64,000 bases of DNA, taken from the NCBI GenBank assembly GCA_963842795.1, contig CAWJHV010000028.1:59484-123483 (forward strand). Reading direction: 5' to 3'. The first letter of the stretch is position 1, and each line of letters opens with the position of its first letter. Positions 1 through 8,075 of the stretch are shown piece by piece. This DNA is from WHSW01 sp963842795. Lineage in GTDB: Bacteria > Actinomycetota > Thermoleophilia > Solirubrobacterales > 70-9. The translations under genes and the position numbers were made by a program. A model generated the notes under the pieces. The model saw only the letters and a program-made list of their open reading frames with translations, was not told the origin of the DNA and searched no databases.

Positions 1-703
1 TCTCGCCGTCCTCGCTGACGATGTCGCCGCCCTGCTGCCAGATCAGGGGCCAGATGCGCCAGGTCGTGTCCTCGTCCCCGGTCCCCGGCCAGCCGAAGCC
101 GGCGATCCCGGCGTCGGGGTCGTTGAGCTCCGCTGCGGTCGCCAGGAAGTCGTCCCAGGTCCAGTCGTCGGTCGGATAGTCGACCCCGGCGTCGTCGAAG
201 ATCTTCTTGTTGTAGACGACCGCGAGGTTGTCGATGAAGCCGGGCACCGCGCGCGGCTGATCGTCGACCGTCACCGCCTCCTTGCCCGCGTCGACGAACC
301 GGTCCCAGTCGAGGTCGCCGGCGTCGATCGCCTCGGTCAGATTCAGGAGCTGGTCGCCGCCGGCCAGGTTGGCGAGGTCGGAGCCGTAGATGTAGGCGAT
401 GTCGGGGTAGTTGTCGGCCTGCAGGCCCGCGGTCACCTTCTGCAGCATCCGGTCGGAGTTCACCCCGCCCGAGTCCTTGGAGACGACGACGTCGGGGTGG
501 GTGCGATTGAAGTCGTCGATCATCTCCTGCAGCAGCGCGGCCGGTCCCTGCGTCTGCCCGTGCCAGAACTCGATCTCGACCGGCTCGCCGCCGCTGCTCG
601 CGGAGGTGTCGTCGCCCTCGTCGTCGCCGCCCCCGCAGGCGGCGATCGAGATCGCGGCCGCCATGGCCATCAGCGCCGCGAACGCCCTCGTCAGTTTCGA
701 CAC
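1..703 (-). CDS. ABC sugar transporter substrate-binding lipoprotein (C-terminus outside window)
   Basis: This is the N-terminal 234 residues of an extracellular family-1 solute-binding protein, the receptor of a carbohydrate ABC importer. A GTG start at 703-701 sits 8 bases after an AAGGAGG site; an upstream in-frame ATG at 724 contains that site and is less likely. The signal peptide ends in a lipobox (SIAAC) followed by a Gly/Asp/Ser-rich linker, so the protein should be lipid-anchored. The mature part begins with VEIEFWHGQTQG, typical of sugar-binding proteins, and contains DNYPDIAYIYGSDLA and YNKKIFDDAG. It lies 22 bp downstream of a glycosidase/kinase/isomerase set on the same strand, which suggests uptake of the sugar those genes degrade. 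The sugar itself cannot be read from the sequence. Confidence 0.88.
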   Translation of the reverse strand, partial: MSKLTRAFAALMAMAAAISIAACGGGDDEGDDTSASSGGEPVEIEFWHGQTQGPAALLQEMIDDFNRTHPDVVVSKDSGGVNSDRMLQKVTAGLQADNYPDIAYIYGSDLANLAGGDQLLNLTEAIDAGDLDWDRFVDAGKEAVTVDDQPRAVPGFIDNLAVVYNKKIFDDAGVDYPTDDWTWDDFLATAAELNDPDAGIAGFGWPGTGDEDTTWRIWPLIWQQGGDIVSEDGE

Positions 704-725
704 GGTCCACTCCTCCTTGTTCATT

Positions 726-2033
726 TCACTCCGACCGGGCCCTGAGGGCCTCGGGCAGGGCATCTCCATGTGCGGCGGTGAGCTCGTCGCACAGCTCCCA
801 GATCGCGTCGAGCGAGAGGCTCGCCGCGGCGTTGGGATCCAGCATCACCGCCTGGCGTACGTATTCCGGCCGGCCCTCGAGCGCGGCCCGGACCGTGAGC
901 TCGGCGACGTTCAGGTAAGTGCGGTTGAGCGCCGCCAGCTGCGGCGGCAGCTCGCCGACCCAGGTCGGCCACACGCCGCCGCGGTCGACCACGCAGGGCA
1001 CCTCGACGCAGGCGTCGGCGGGCAGGTTCTCGATCAGGCCGGTGTTGCGGACGTTGCCGTAGATCACCCGTGGTGTCCCGGTCTCCATCGAGTGGATGAT
1101 CTGCGGCGCGTACTCGTTGCTGGGCTCGATCTCGAGCGGTCGCGAGGCCGCGAGCAGCTCCCGCGTGCGCTCGTACTCGGCGAGGTTCTCCTCGCTGCGA
1201 GAGACGTACTCGGCGACCCAGAGCCGGTGGCGCTCGATCGCCTCGTCGTCGCGCATCAGCCAGGGCAGGTACTCCGCCGAGTGCTCGCTCGACTCGGTCG
1301 GGAAATAGCCCAGCCGCCGGTACATCTGCACCCGGACCCGGCGCAGCAGCTCGGGGTCGCGCTCGATCGCCCTGTCGAGCAGCGGATAGAGGTCCTCGCC
1401 GTCGCGCTCGAAGCGCAGGATGAACGCCTGGTGATTGACCCCGGCGCCGAGGAAGGTGACCTCGTCGAGCGGCACCCCGACCATCTCGGCGAGCTCGCCG
1501 GTCGTGTTCTGGACCGAGTGGCAGAGGCCCACGATCCGCGCCGGCGGCGTGCCCAGGTAGGCGGCCCAGCAGAGCATCACCATCGGGTTGGTGTAGTTGA
1601 GCAGCCAGGCGCCGGGACAGAGCTCGTCCATGTCGACGGCGATCCCCTGCATCACCGGGATCGTCCGCAGCGCGCGGAACACGCCGCCGACGCCGAGCGT
1701 GTCGCCGATCGTCTGGCGAAGGCCGTAGCGGGCGGGGATCTCGTGGTCGATCACCGTTGCCGCGTGGCCGCCGACCTGGATCATGTTGATCACGTAGTCG
1801 GCACCGTCGAGCGCCGCCCGGCGGTCGAGGTGGGACTCGATCGCGGGCGCGGCGCCGAGCTGGGAGGCGGTCGCCCGCGCGACCCCCTCGGCGGTCTCGA
1901 GGCGCTCGCGGTCGATGTCGTGGAGCGCGACCGTCGCCTCGCGCAGCTCCGGGTAGCCGAGGATGTCCGCGATCAGCATCCCCGTGAACTCGACGCTGCC
2001 GGCACCGACGAAGCAGATCCGGGGGCCGCTCAT
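726..2033 (-). CDS. Glycoside hydrolase family 4 (alpha-galactosidase-like)
   Basis: A 435-residue family 4 glycosidase, an NAD- and metal-dependent enzyme that cleaves glycosides by redox elimination. The N-terminus carries the Rossmann motif (ICFVGAGSVEFTG). The metal/substrate motif reads CHSV, which in GH4 marks the alpha-galactosidase subgroup, and GVNHQAF supplies the second metal-binding histidine. LLNYTNPM is a conserved GH4 segment. No signal peptide is seen, so it acts in the cytoplasm on an imported oligosaccharide. Its ATG overlaps the stop of the upstream kinase (ATGA), implying translational coupling. The subgroup call rests on one motif; alpha-glucuronidase or another specificity is possible. 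Confidence 0.88.
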   Translation of the reverse strand: MSGPRICFVGAGSVEFTGMLIADILGYPELREATVALHDIDRERLETAEGVARATASQLGAAPAIESHLDRRAALDGADYVINMIQVGGHAATVIDHEIPARYGLRQTIGDTLGVGGVFRALRTIPVMQGIAVDMDELCPGAWLLNYTNPMVMLCWAAYLGTPPARIVGLCHSVQNTTGELAEMVGVPLDEVTFLGAGVNHQAFILRFERDGEDLYPLLDRAIERDPELLRRVRVQMYRRLGYFPTESSEHSAEYLPWLMRDDEAIERHRLWVAEYVSRSEENLAEYERTRELLAASRPLEIEPSNEYAPQIIHSMETGTPRVIYGNVRNTGLIENLPADACVEVPCVVDRGGVWPTWVGELPPQLAALNRTYLNVAELTVRAALEGRPEYVRQAVMLDPNAAASLSLDAIWELCDELTAAHGDALPEALRARSE

Positions 2034-2989
2034 TCGAGCACCCCCGCGGAGGGACGGGTGCGGGCGAGCTCGAGCGCCTCGGCGAGCGCAGGCTGGGCGT
2101 CGACGCCGCCGAGGCTGCGGGTCGAGAGCGAGCCGCAGGCGATCCCGAGCCGCAGGGCCTCGCCGAGCGGCATCCCGCTCCCGAGGCCGCATAGGAACCC
2201 GGCGGCGAAGCTGTCGCCCGCGCCGGTGCCGTCCACCGCCTCGACCGCGGGCGCCTCCGCGCGCGCGGCCTCCTCGCCCCGGCGAGCGATCGCGCCCTCC
2301 GCCCCGAGCTTGACGACGACGGTCTCGACCCGCTCGGCGAGCGCCGCGAGCGCCGACTCCGGCTCCGAGACTCCCGCGAACCGGCAGGCCTCGGCGGCGT
2401 TGGGGAGGAAGACGTCGGTCACGGCGAGCGCCTCCTCAACCCCCGCACTCCAGCCGCCGGCCGGGTCCCAGCCGGGATCGAGCGAGGTCGAGGCGCCGGC
2501 CGTGCGGGCGCGGCCGAAGAGTTCGGCGAGGCCCTCGCGGAGCCCGCCCTGCAGGTACGGCGACGAGACGTGCAGATGCCCGGTGGCGGCGAGCGTCTCG
2601 TCGCCGACCTCCGCGGCGGTGAGGCTCGACATCGCTCCGATCGAGGTCAGGATCGCGCGGTCGGGCCCGGTGCTGAGCACGACGCTGAGGCCGGTGGCCC
2701 GCTCGGGGTCGACACGGCAGCGGTCGACGTCGATGCCGCGGGCGCGGAGCTCCTCGAGCATGAACCGGCCGGCCGCGTCGTCGCCGACGACGCCGACGTA
2801 GGCGACCCGCATGCCGAGCCGGGCCGCCCCGCAGGCGACGATCGCCCCGGACGAGCCGATCGTGAGCACGCCGCCGTCGACCAGCCGCTCGACCTGTCCG
2901 TACTCGGGCTCGATCGACTCGCCGACGAGGATCGCGTCGGGGTTGAGCTCGCCGACGACAAGGAGGTCGAAGCTGCGGGCGCCCTTCAA
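2030..2989 (-). CDS. PfkB/ribokinase-family sugar kinase
   Basis: A 319-residue cytoplasmic PfkB carbohydrate kinase. It starts with a beta-strand plus GELNPDAILVG, has the glycine-rich segment IGSSGAIVACGAARLG in the sugar-binding half, and ends with the catalytic anion-hole signature DGTGAGDSFAAGFL, including the base Asp. The start is a TTG at 2989-2987 that overlaps the TGA of the upstream kinase and follows a GAGGCGG ribosome site; upstream in-frame sequence is antisense-like and was excluded. It is the second of two kinases in this operon and is closer to ribokinase/fructokinase than to 1-phosphofructokinase. The substrate is unknown. Confidence 0.87.
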   Translation of the reverse strand: MKGARSFDLLVVGELNPDAILVGESIEPEYGQVERLVDGGVLTIGSSGAIVACGAARLGMRVAYVGVVGDDAAGRFMLEELRARGIDVDRCRVDPERATGLSVVLSTGPDRAILTSIGAMSSLTAAEVGDETLAATGHLHVSSPYLQGGLREGLAELFGRARTAGASTSLDPGWDPAGGWSAGVEEALAVTDVFLPNAAEACRFAGVSEPESALAALAERVETVVVKLGAEGAIARRGEEAARAEAPAVEAVDGTGAGDSFAAGFLCGLGSGMPLGEALRLGIACGSLSTRSLGGVDAQPALAEALELARTRPSAGVLE

Positions 2990-3945
2990 ACCGCCGCCTC
3001 GCTTCGCGCCGGGGTCAGCTCCACCGTGGGCACCAGCGCCTCGACCGCCCCGCGCTCGACCCGGCCCGGGTGCAGGTGGGCGAGCTTCTCGGCCGCCGCG
3101 GCAGCGCCGAGGGCGATCGCCGAGCGGCGGTCGCGACCGGCGACCAGGGCCGCGGCAAAGCCGCCGGTCAGTGCATCGCCGCAACCGACCGCGTTGACGA
3201 CGTGCACGGGCGCCGGCGCGTTGACGCGGAGGCAGCCGTCGGGGTCGGCGAACACGCTTCCCTCGCGACCGAGGCTGAGCCAGACGGCCCCCGCCCCCAG
3301 ATCCCTGACCGCCTCGGCGATCGCCACCGGGTCGGTGTCCGCGGTGGAGTCGATGCCGAGCACCGCCCTCGCCTCGGTGAGATTGGGGGCGACCAGGTCG
3401 GGACCCTCGGCGACGGCGGCCGCGAGCGCGCCCGGGGTCGAGCAGTCGAGGATCGTGAATGCCCCGAGCTCGCGCGCGGTCGCGATCAGGCGGGCGTGCA
3501 GGTCGTCCGGCGCCCCCGGCGGCAGGCTCCCGCAGACCCCGATCACGGACGGTGCCGGGTCGAGCTCGGCGAGGGCGCCGACGAGCGCGTCGCATTCGGA
3601 GGCGGTCAGCTTCCCGCCGGGCTCGTGGACCTCGACCAGGTCGCCGCCGCCGGCGTCGACCAGCGTGTAGGTCCCCCGAGTCGCGCCGGACACCGGCACG
3701 TACCGGACCTCGACCGGCTCCGAGGCAAGCAGGGCCAGAAGCAGCTCACCGTTGTGCGCCCCGGCGGTCGTGATCACCGCTGCCTCGGCACCGAGCTCGG
3801 CGGCGACGCACGCGGCGTGGATCGCCTTGCCGCCCGGCGTCTCGAGCAGCTCCGACGCGCGCACGATCCCGTCCGGCGGCCCGTCGAGCCGCGCCACGCG
3901 GTCGATCGCCGGGTTCGTGCTCAAGGCGACGAAGCGGGCGTCCAT
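2986..3945 (-). CDS. 1-phosphofructokinase/tagatose-6-phosphate kinase-family protein
   Basis: A 319-residue PfkB-family kinase of the FruK/LacC branch. Evidence is the opening VALSTNPAIDRV, the phosphate-sugar loop PGGKAIHAA (family GGKGxNVA), the central GVCGSLPPGAPDD and the C-terminal VGCGDALTGG, where Asp is the catalytic base. Enzymes of this branch phosphorylate an already phosphorylated ketohexose to the 1,6-bisphosphate. That fits the SIS isomerase upstream and the aldolase encoded divergently. The ATG shares one base with the stop of the deoR-type gene (TGATG), so the operon is tightly coupled. Whether the substrate is tagatose-6-phosphate, fructose-1-phosphate or another ester is not visible. 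Confidence 0.85.
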   Translation of the reverse strand: MDARFVALSTNPAIDRVARLDGPPDGIVRASELLETPGGKAIHAACVAAELGAEAAVITTAGAHNGELLLALLASEPVEVRYVPVSGATRGTYTLVDAGGGDLVEVHEPGGKLTASECDALVGALAELDPAPSVIGVCGSLPPGAPDDLHARLIATARELGAFTILDCSTPGALAAAVAEGPDLVAPNLTEARAVLGIDSTADTDPVAIAEAVRDLGAGAVWLSLGREGSVFADPDGCLRVNAPAPVHVVNAVGCGDALTGGFAAALVAGRDRRSAIALGAAAAAEKLAHLHPGRVERGAVEALVPTVELTPARSEAAV

Positions 3946-4697
3946 CAGACCTCGACCACCTCGACCCCGGCCGCGCGCAGCGTCTCGAGCTCGCCGGCGG
4001 GGGCTTCTGAGTCGGTGATCAACTCGTCGATCTCATCCAGCGCGCAGATCTGGGAGAGCGCCGAGCGGCCGATCTTCGACGAATCGCCCACCACGATCAC
4101 GCGCGCGGCGCGCTCGACCATCTTGCGATCCGTCTGCGCCTCGATCTCGTCGTGGGTCGTCGCCCCGGACGCGTTGACGCCGTCAACGCCGAGAAACATG
4201 ACGTCGACGTTGAGGCCCTCGAGGGTGCGTTCGGCGAGCGGGCCGATCAGCTCGTAGGACTGCGGCCGGGCGACCCCACCGGTGACCACGAGCCGGATCG
4301 TCTCGCTGATCACCAGCTCGGATGCGATGTTGATCGCGTTCGTGACCACGGTCAGGTCCCGCTCGCGCAGCCGTCGCGCGATCTCGGTGGTCGTCGTCCC
4401 GCCGGTGAGCCCGACCGTCTGCGCGCCGGCGATCCGCTCCATGGCGGCGTCGGCGATCCGGCTCTTCTCCTCGGCTCGCCGGCCGCCGCGGTAGCGGACC
4501 GGGAGCTCGTAGAAGAGGCCGTTGCGGACCGCCCCGCCATGCGAGCGCGAGAGCAGCTTCTGCTGCTCGAGCAGCTTCAGATCGCGGCGCACAGTCGCCG
4601 GGGAAGCGTCGAGGGACTCGGTCAGCTCGCGGACCGAGACCGAGCCTTCGGTGCCGAGCCGGGCCAGGATCCCGTCGAGCCGCTCGGCCCGCCTCAC
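3945..4697 (-). CDS. DeoR-family transcriptional regulator
   Basis: A 250-residue sugar-operon repressor. Residues about 20-55 form the DeoR winged helix (VRELTESLDASPATVRRDL, then LSRSHGGAV). The C-terminal sensor domain has LTGGTTTTEIARRL, VVTNAINIA, VTGGVARP and GDSSKIG, the usual phosphosugar-binding pattern. The GTG start at 4697 overlaps the TGA of the isomerase gene and follows GGGAGG. It is co-transcribed with the enzymes and probably represses this operon and the divergent aldolase gene, releasing when a phosphorylated intermediate accumulates. The likely target is the AT-rich segment at 5641-5680. Confidence 0.9.
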   Translation of the reverse strand: MRRAERLDGILARLGTEGSVSVRELTESLDASPATVRRDLKLLEQQKLLSRSHGGAVRNGLFYELPVRYRGGRRAEEKSRIADAAMERIAGAQTVGLTGGTTTTEIARRLRERDLTVVTNAINIASELVISETIRLVVTGGVARPQSYELIGPLAERTLEGLNVDVMFLGVDGVNASGATTHDEIEAQTDRKMVERAARVIVVGDSSKIGRSALSQICALDEIDELITDSEAPAGELETLRAAGVEVVEV

Positions 4698-5641
4698 GAG
4701 GTCCCTCCCGATTCGACGAGGTCGAGGACGACGGCTCGCTCGAGGTGGGCGGGCCGGTCGGGGTCGAGGCCGCGGTGCTCGGCCAGCGCGAGCGCGAGCC
4801 GTTGGATCCGGACGAGCTCGGCGAGCGGGTCGAGCTTCGCCGTCACCACCGTCGCCCCCGTGGCCTCGACCTGGGAGGTGAGCTTCTCCGGCGCCCGATC
4901 GAGCATCCACACCAGCGCCCCCGGCCCGGCGGTCGCGATCGGGCCGTGGCGGTACTCCATCGACGGATAGGACTCGGCCCAGACCCCCGCCGTCTCGCGC
5001 AGGGTCAGCGCCGCGGCGTCGGCGAGGCCCACACGCCACTCGCGGCCGAGGACCACCGCGCGCTCGACCGTAGCGGCGTCGGTCGGATGCGGCTCGGAGA
5101 GCGCCGCCTCCGCGTCGGCGAGCAACCCGTCGAGCTCGTGCCCGAGGGCGGCTCGGGCCAGGCACACGACCGTGGTCACGAACCGGGTCTGGACGACGGA
5201 GCGGTCGTCGGCGAAGCTCAGGTCGACGACCCGGTCGCAGCGCGCGGCCACCGGGCTCGATGGCTCGCCGACCAGGGCGACTGTCGGCGTCCCCGGCCGG
5301 ACGAGCTCGAGCGCCCGGAGGATCTCGGTCGTGGCGCCGGAGCGGGAGATCGCGACGACGCGGTCATATCCGCGCTCGAGCCGGCTCTCCGAGGCGGCGA
5401 AGGCGTCGGTCTCCCCTACACCGCCCAGCTCACGGAGCGTGGCCACGGCCTTTGCCGCGTGCCAGGAGCTCCCGCAGCCGATCACGGCGATCCGCTCGCC
5501 CTCCGGGAGGACCTCTCCGGCCCCGCCGGCCAGCTCGACCGCAAGCGACCACGCACGTGGCTGGTCGCGGATCTCCTCCTCGACTACCGACATCGCCCAT
5601 CGGTGGCGCTCATGCGCCGGCGAGTCTATCCCTTCCGCCAT
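4694..5641 (-). CDS. SIS-domain sugar-phosphate isomerase/deaminase (AgaS/GlmS-isomerase type)
   Basis: A 315-residue protein with two SIS domains. The first has IAVIGCGSSWHAAKAV and VVAISRSGATTEIL; the second carries SMEYRHGPIATA, the segment containing the catalytic Glu/His of the GlmS-isomerase/AgaS group. Such enzymes interconvert aldose- and ketose-6-phosphates or deaminate amino-sugar-6-phosphates. It is the first gene of the minus-strand sugar operon and overlaps the regulator start by four bases. I chose the ATG at 5641; alternatives are ATGs at 5647 and 5593, and none has a good ribosome site, so translation could be leaderless. Confidence 0.85.
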   Translation of the reverse strand: MAEGIDSPAHERHRWAMSVVEEEIRDQPRAWSLAVELAGGAGEVLPEGERIAVIGCGSSWHAAKAVATLRELGGVGETDAFAASESRLERGYDRVVAISRSGATTEILRALELVRPGTPTVALVGEPSSPVAARCDRVVDLSFADDRSVVQTRFVTTVVCLARAALGHELDGLLADAEAALSEPHPTDAATVERAVVLGREWRVGLADAAALTLRETAGVWAESYPSMEYRHGPIATAGPGALVWMLDRAPEKLTSQVEATGATVVTAKLDPLAELVRIQRLALALAEHRGLDPDRPAHLERAVVLDLVESGGTS

Positions 5642-5680
5642 ATTCATGCAACAAATTTGATTGAATCTGATCGATTTGAG
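5641..5680. promoter_or_regulatory. AT-rich divergent control region of the sugar locus
   Basis: This short AT-rich island lies between the divergent isomerase and aldolase genes and stands out in 70 percent GC DNA. It contains ATTTGA twice, at 5655-5660 and 5674-5679, spaced 19 bp start to start, with the related TTGAAT between them. Direct repeats of this kind are common in DeoR-family operators, and a DeoR gene is the second gene of the leftward operon. Its role as the shared promoter/operator is inference. Confidence 0.45.
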
Positions 5681-5738
5681 CGAAAGCCCAGCAAAGTCGG
5701 GCAGTCGAGGACTGAATCGCGACCGTGGCCCCCTCTTC

Positions 5739-6617
5739 ATGCTCGCCTTCGATCACCGGCGCTCGATCCGCGGCCTGTTCGGGATCGAGGGCGAACCGGG
5801 CGCGCGCGAGTCGACCCGGATCGCCGACGCGAAGCGCCTGATCTTCGACGGGCTGATCGAGGCGACGACGACCCTCGAGACCGGAACCGCGGGGCTCCTG
5901 GTCGACGAGCAGTTCGGCGGCCCCGTCCTCGATCTTGCCCGCGACCGCCCGGTGGTCTCGGCCGTCGCCTGCGAGCGCTCGGGACAGGCCGAGTTCCAAT
6001 TCGAGTACGGAGACGACTTCGGCGCCCACATCGAGCGTTACGACCCGGAGCTGGTGAAGGCGCTCGTACGCTTCAACCCCGATGGCGACCGGGAGCTGAA
6101 CCGGCGCCAGATCGAGCGGCTGCGCAGGCTCGGGGACTGGCTGCGGCAACGGGAGCGCCCGCTCCTGTTCGAGCTCCTCGTCCCGCCCGAGCCCGGTCAG
6201 CTGCGCAGCGTGGGCGAGGACCGAGAGCGCTTCGACGCCGAGCTGCGGCCGGAGCTCGTTCGGCGCGCGGTCGTCGAGCTCCAGGACGCGGGGATCGAGC
6301 CGGCGGTCTGGAAGGTCGAGGGGATCGAGGACCGACCCGGCTGCGAGCTGGTCGCGGCCGCCTGCCGCAGGGACGGCCGCGACGGGGTCGGCTGCCTGAT
6401 CCTGGGCCGTGGCGCCGATGAGGCGAAGGTCGAGCACTGGCTCCGGGTCGCCGCACCGGTCGCCGGCTTCGAGGGCTTTGCGGTCGGGCGGACGATCTGG
6501 TGGGACGCGATCGCCTCACATCTCTCGGGCGAGCTCGACTGCGAGGGCACGGTCACCGCGATCGCGGAGCGCTACCTGCACTTCGTCGACGTCTACCTCA
6601 CGGCCATTCGAAGCTAG
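5739..6617 (+). CDS. DUF2090-family aldolase (IolC C-terminal-type/LacD-like)
   Basis: A protein of about 292 residues matching the DUF2090 module found at the C-terminus of some IolC proteins (2-deoxy-5-keto-gluconate-6-phosphate aldolase). Landmarks are MLAFDHRRS at the start, LVDEQFG, KALVRFNPDGD, ELLVPPE, VWKVEGIE, CLILGRGADEAKVEHWL and FAVGRTIWWD at the C-terminus. The fold is a class I-type aldolase barrel, so it probably cleaves a ketose (bis)phosphate made by the neighbouring kinases. The start is uncertain: in-frame TTGs at 5661 and 5676 exist, but the codons before about 5715 lack the GC third-position bias of the gene, so I use the ATG. The preceding in-frame residues RDRGPLF may belong to the protein. 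It ends tail-to-tail in a shared CTAG. Confidence 0.75.
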   Translation: MLAFDHRRSIRGLFGIEGEPGARESTRIADAKRLIFDGLIEATTTLETGTAGLLVDEQFGGPVLDLARDRPVVSAVACERSGQAEFQFEYGDDFGAHIERYDPELVKALVRFNPDGDRELNRRQIERLRRLGDWLRQRERPLLFELLVPPEPGQLRSVGEDRERFDAELRPELVRRAVVELQDAGIEPAVWKVEGIEDRPGCELVAAACRRDGRDGVGCLILGRGADEAKVEHWLRVAAPVAGFEGFAVGRTIWWDAIASHLSGELDCEGTVTAIAERYLHFVDVYLTAIRS

Positions 6618-7426
6618 GCGGGCACCCGCTCGCGCGTGAAGTCCAGAATCAGCTGCGCGGTCTCGAGCGGGACGTCGAGCTGGGGGCAGTGGCCGATTCC
6701 CTCGAGCTCGACCCAGTCGGCCGCCGGCAGCCAGTCGTCGCGGAACCGGGCAGCGGCCCTGGGCCACGGCAGGATGCGATCGTCGGTGCCCCAGACGACG
6801 CGCACCGGGCAGGTGATCGACTCGGCGTCCAGGCTCCAGCCCTCGCGGCGCGCGTAGTCGATCAGCGGCACGACCGCCTCGCAGCTCGCCGCCCCTCGCA
6901 TCTGGTGGCCGAGCAGCTCGGCCGGGATGTGCTCGTAGTTGGTGGAGGTGAACATGGTCGCGCGCCGCCGGCCCTCGGGCGAGGCGAGGATCGCGTCCGC
7001 GTACGGGACCGCGGACCGCAGCAGCTCCTGCATCGTGGTGAAGTAGGTGAGCGCGTCGTTGAACGACCCGTCGCCCACCGCCCAGCCCCCGGCCGGGGCG
7101 AGCGCGACGACGGTTCTCGCCCGCCCGCGCGCGGCGAGCTGCAGCGCGAGGAAGCCCCCGAGCGAGTTGCCGACGATGTGCGCGGTCTCGAAGCCGGCCT
7201 CGTCCATCGCCCGCTCCACCGCGTCGACGAGCACCGTGTCGCTGACCTCGTCCTCGATCCGCGGGCCGCCGGCATGTCCGGCGAGGGTCGGGGCGAGGAC
7301 GTCGTGCTCGCGCTCGAGGGCAGGCAACACCAGCTCCCAGGTTCGCCAGGTGTCGGTGAAGCCGTGCAGGCAGACCATCGGCGAGCCCGAGCCACCGCGG
7401 TGCAGTGGGGTGAAGTCCGCCGACAC
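6614..7426 (-). CDS. Alpha/beta hydrolase
   Basis: A 270-residue alpha/beta-hydrolase-fold enzyme. It has the oxyanion motif CLHGFTDTW, the nucleophile elbow GNSLGG (Ser), an acidic residue in VWGTDDRI and the catalytic His in EGIGHCPQLD; the triad is complete. No signal peptide is seen, so it is cytoplasmic. The GTG start lies 10 bases after the lutC-like stop, so it is probably the last gene of the lactate operon, though the substrate is unknown. Its TAG stop is the reverse complement of the convergent aldolase stop (CTAG). Confidence 0.85.
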   Translation of the reverse strand: MSADFTPLHRGGSGSPMVCLHGFTDTWRTWELVLPALEREHDVLAPTLAGHAGGPRIEDEVSDTVLVDAVERAMDEAGFETAHIVGNSLGGFLALQLAARGRARTVVALAPAGGWAVGDGSFNDALTYFTTMQELLRSAVPYADAILASPEGRRRATMFTSTNYEHIPAELLGHQMRGAASCEAVVPLIDYARREGWSLDAESITCPVRVVWGTDDRILPWPRAAARFRDDWLPAADWVELEGIGHCPQLDVPLETAQLILDFTRERVPA

Positions 7427-7436
7427 CTCGCGGACG

Positions 7437-8075
7437 CTACCGGGCGCCGACGACCACGACGTCGAGCAGCCGCGGCCCGTGGACGCCCTCGACCCGCTCG
7501 AGCTCGATGTCGGAGGTCGCCGAGGGCCCCGAGACGAGGGTCACCGGGCGGCAGTCGCGGGCGGCGGCCGAGAGGGCGGCGATGGCGTCCGGAACCGAGG
7601 CGACGACCTGGTCGGCCCGGACCACGCAGATGTGGTGGTCGGGCACCAGGGTCAGCGCGCGCCGGCCGCAGAGGGGGTCACCGTCGAGCGCGATCGTTCC
7701 GGTCTCCGCGATCGCCACCGCGCAGCCGGTGAGCGCCGCGTCGACGGAGTCGAGCTCACGCGGGTCTCGATCGGGCGCGTCGGCGACCACCTCGATCCCC
7801 TCCGGGCGCCACCTCGCTCCCGGCGCCGCGGCGACCCGCCGGCTGCGGCGCTCGGCGCAGGCGGCGGCGATGCTCGCGAGCACCTCCTCCTCGCCGGCGG
7901 CCTCCCTCACCGTCGCCCGGTAGTCGGCGACCCGCTCGCAGAAGCGCCCGACCAGCGCCGTCGAGGCCGCCTGCGCGATCCCGGCCTGGCGGTAGGCGCG
8001 CGGGATCTCGGGCGTCGCGGGCTCGGGGCCGAGCGCGGAGCGGATCCGGTGGAGCATCTGTTCACGGGCGGTCAT
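7437..8075 (-). CDS. lutC: LutC/YkgG-family lactate utilization protein C
   Basis: A 212-residue LUD-domain protein (LutC/YkgG, DUF162). It shows the family pattern: N-terminal helices, then DAALTGCAVAIAETGTIAL, LTLVPDHHICVV and LVSGPSATSDIELERVEGVHGP near the C-terminus. LutC works with LutA and LutB in the iron-sulfur complex that oxidises L-lactate to pyruvate. Its ATG overlaps the TGA of the lutB-like gene (ATGA), so the two are translationally coupled. The family role is well known from Bacillus; lactate as substrate here is inferred from gene order. Confidence 0.87.
   Translation of the reverse strand: MTAREQMLHRIRSALGPEPATPEIPRAYRQAGIAQAASTALVGRFCERVADYRATVREAAGEEEVLASIAAACAERRSRRVAAAPGARWRPEGIEVVADAPDRDPRELDSVDAALTGCAVAIAETGTIALDGDPLCGRRALTLVPDHHICVVRADQVVASVPDAIAALSAAARDCRPVTLVSGPSATSDIELERVEGVHGPRLLDVVVVGAR

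Noticed and set aside
411..2801. A long plus-strand open frame (about 796 codons) over the GH4 and kinase genes
   Set aside because: It is antisense to genes with clear motifs, has an Arg/Ala-rich composition with no domains, and is the expected by-product of very high GC third positions.
726..6617. Sulfoquinovose (sulfo-EMP-type) pathway as the role of the sugar locus
   Set aside because: The isomerase-kinase-aldolase set is compatible, but no GH31 sulfoquinovosidase, sulfolactaldehyde reductase or sulfonate exporter is seen, and the GH4 CHSV motif points to galactosides.
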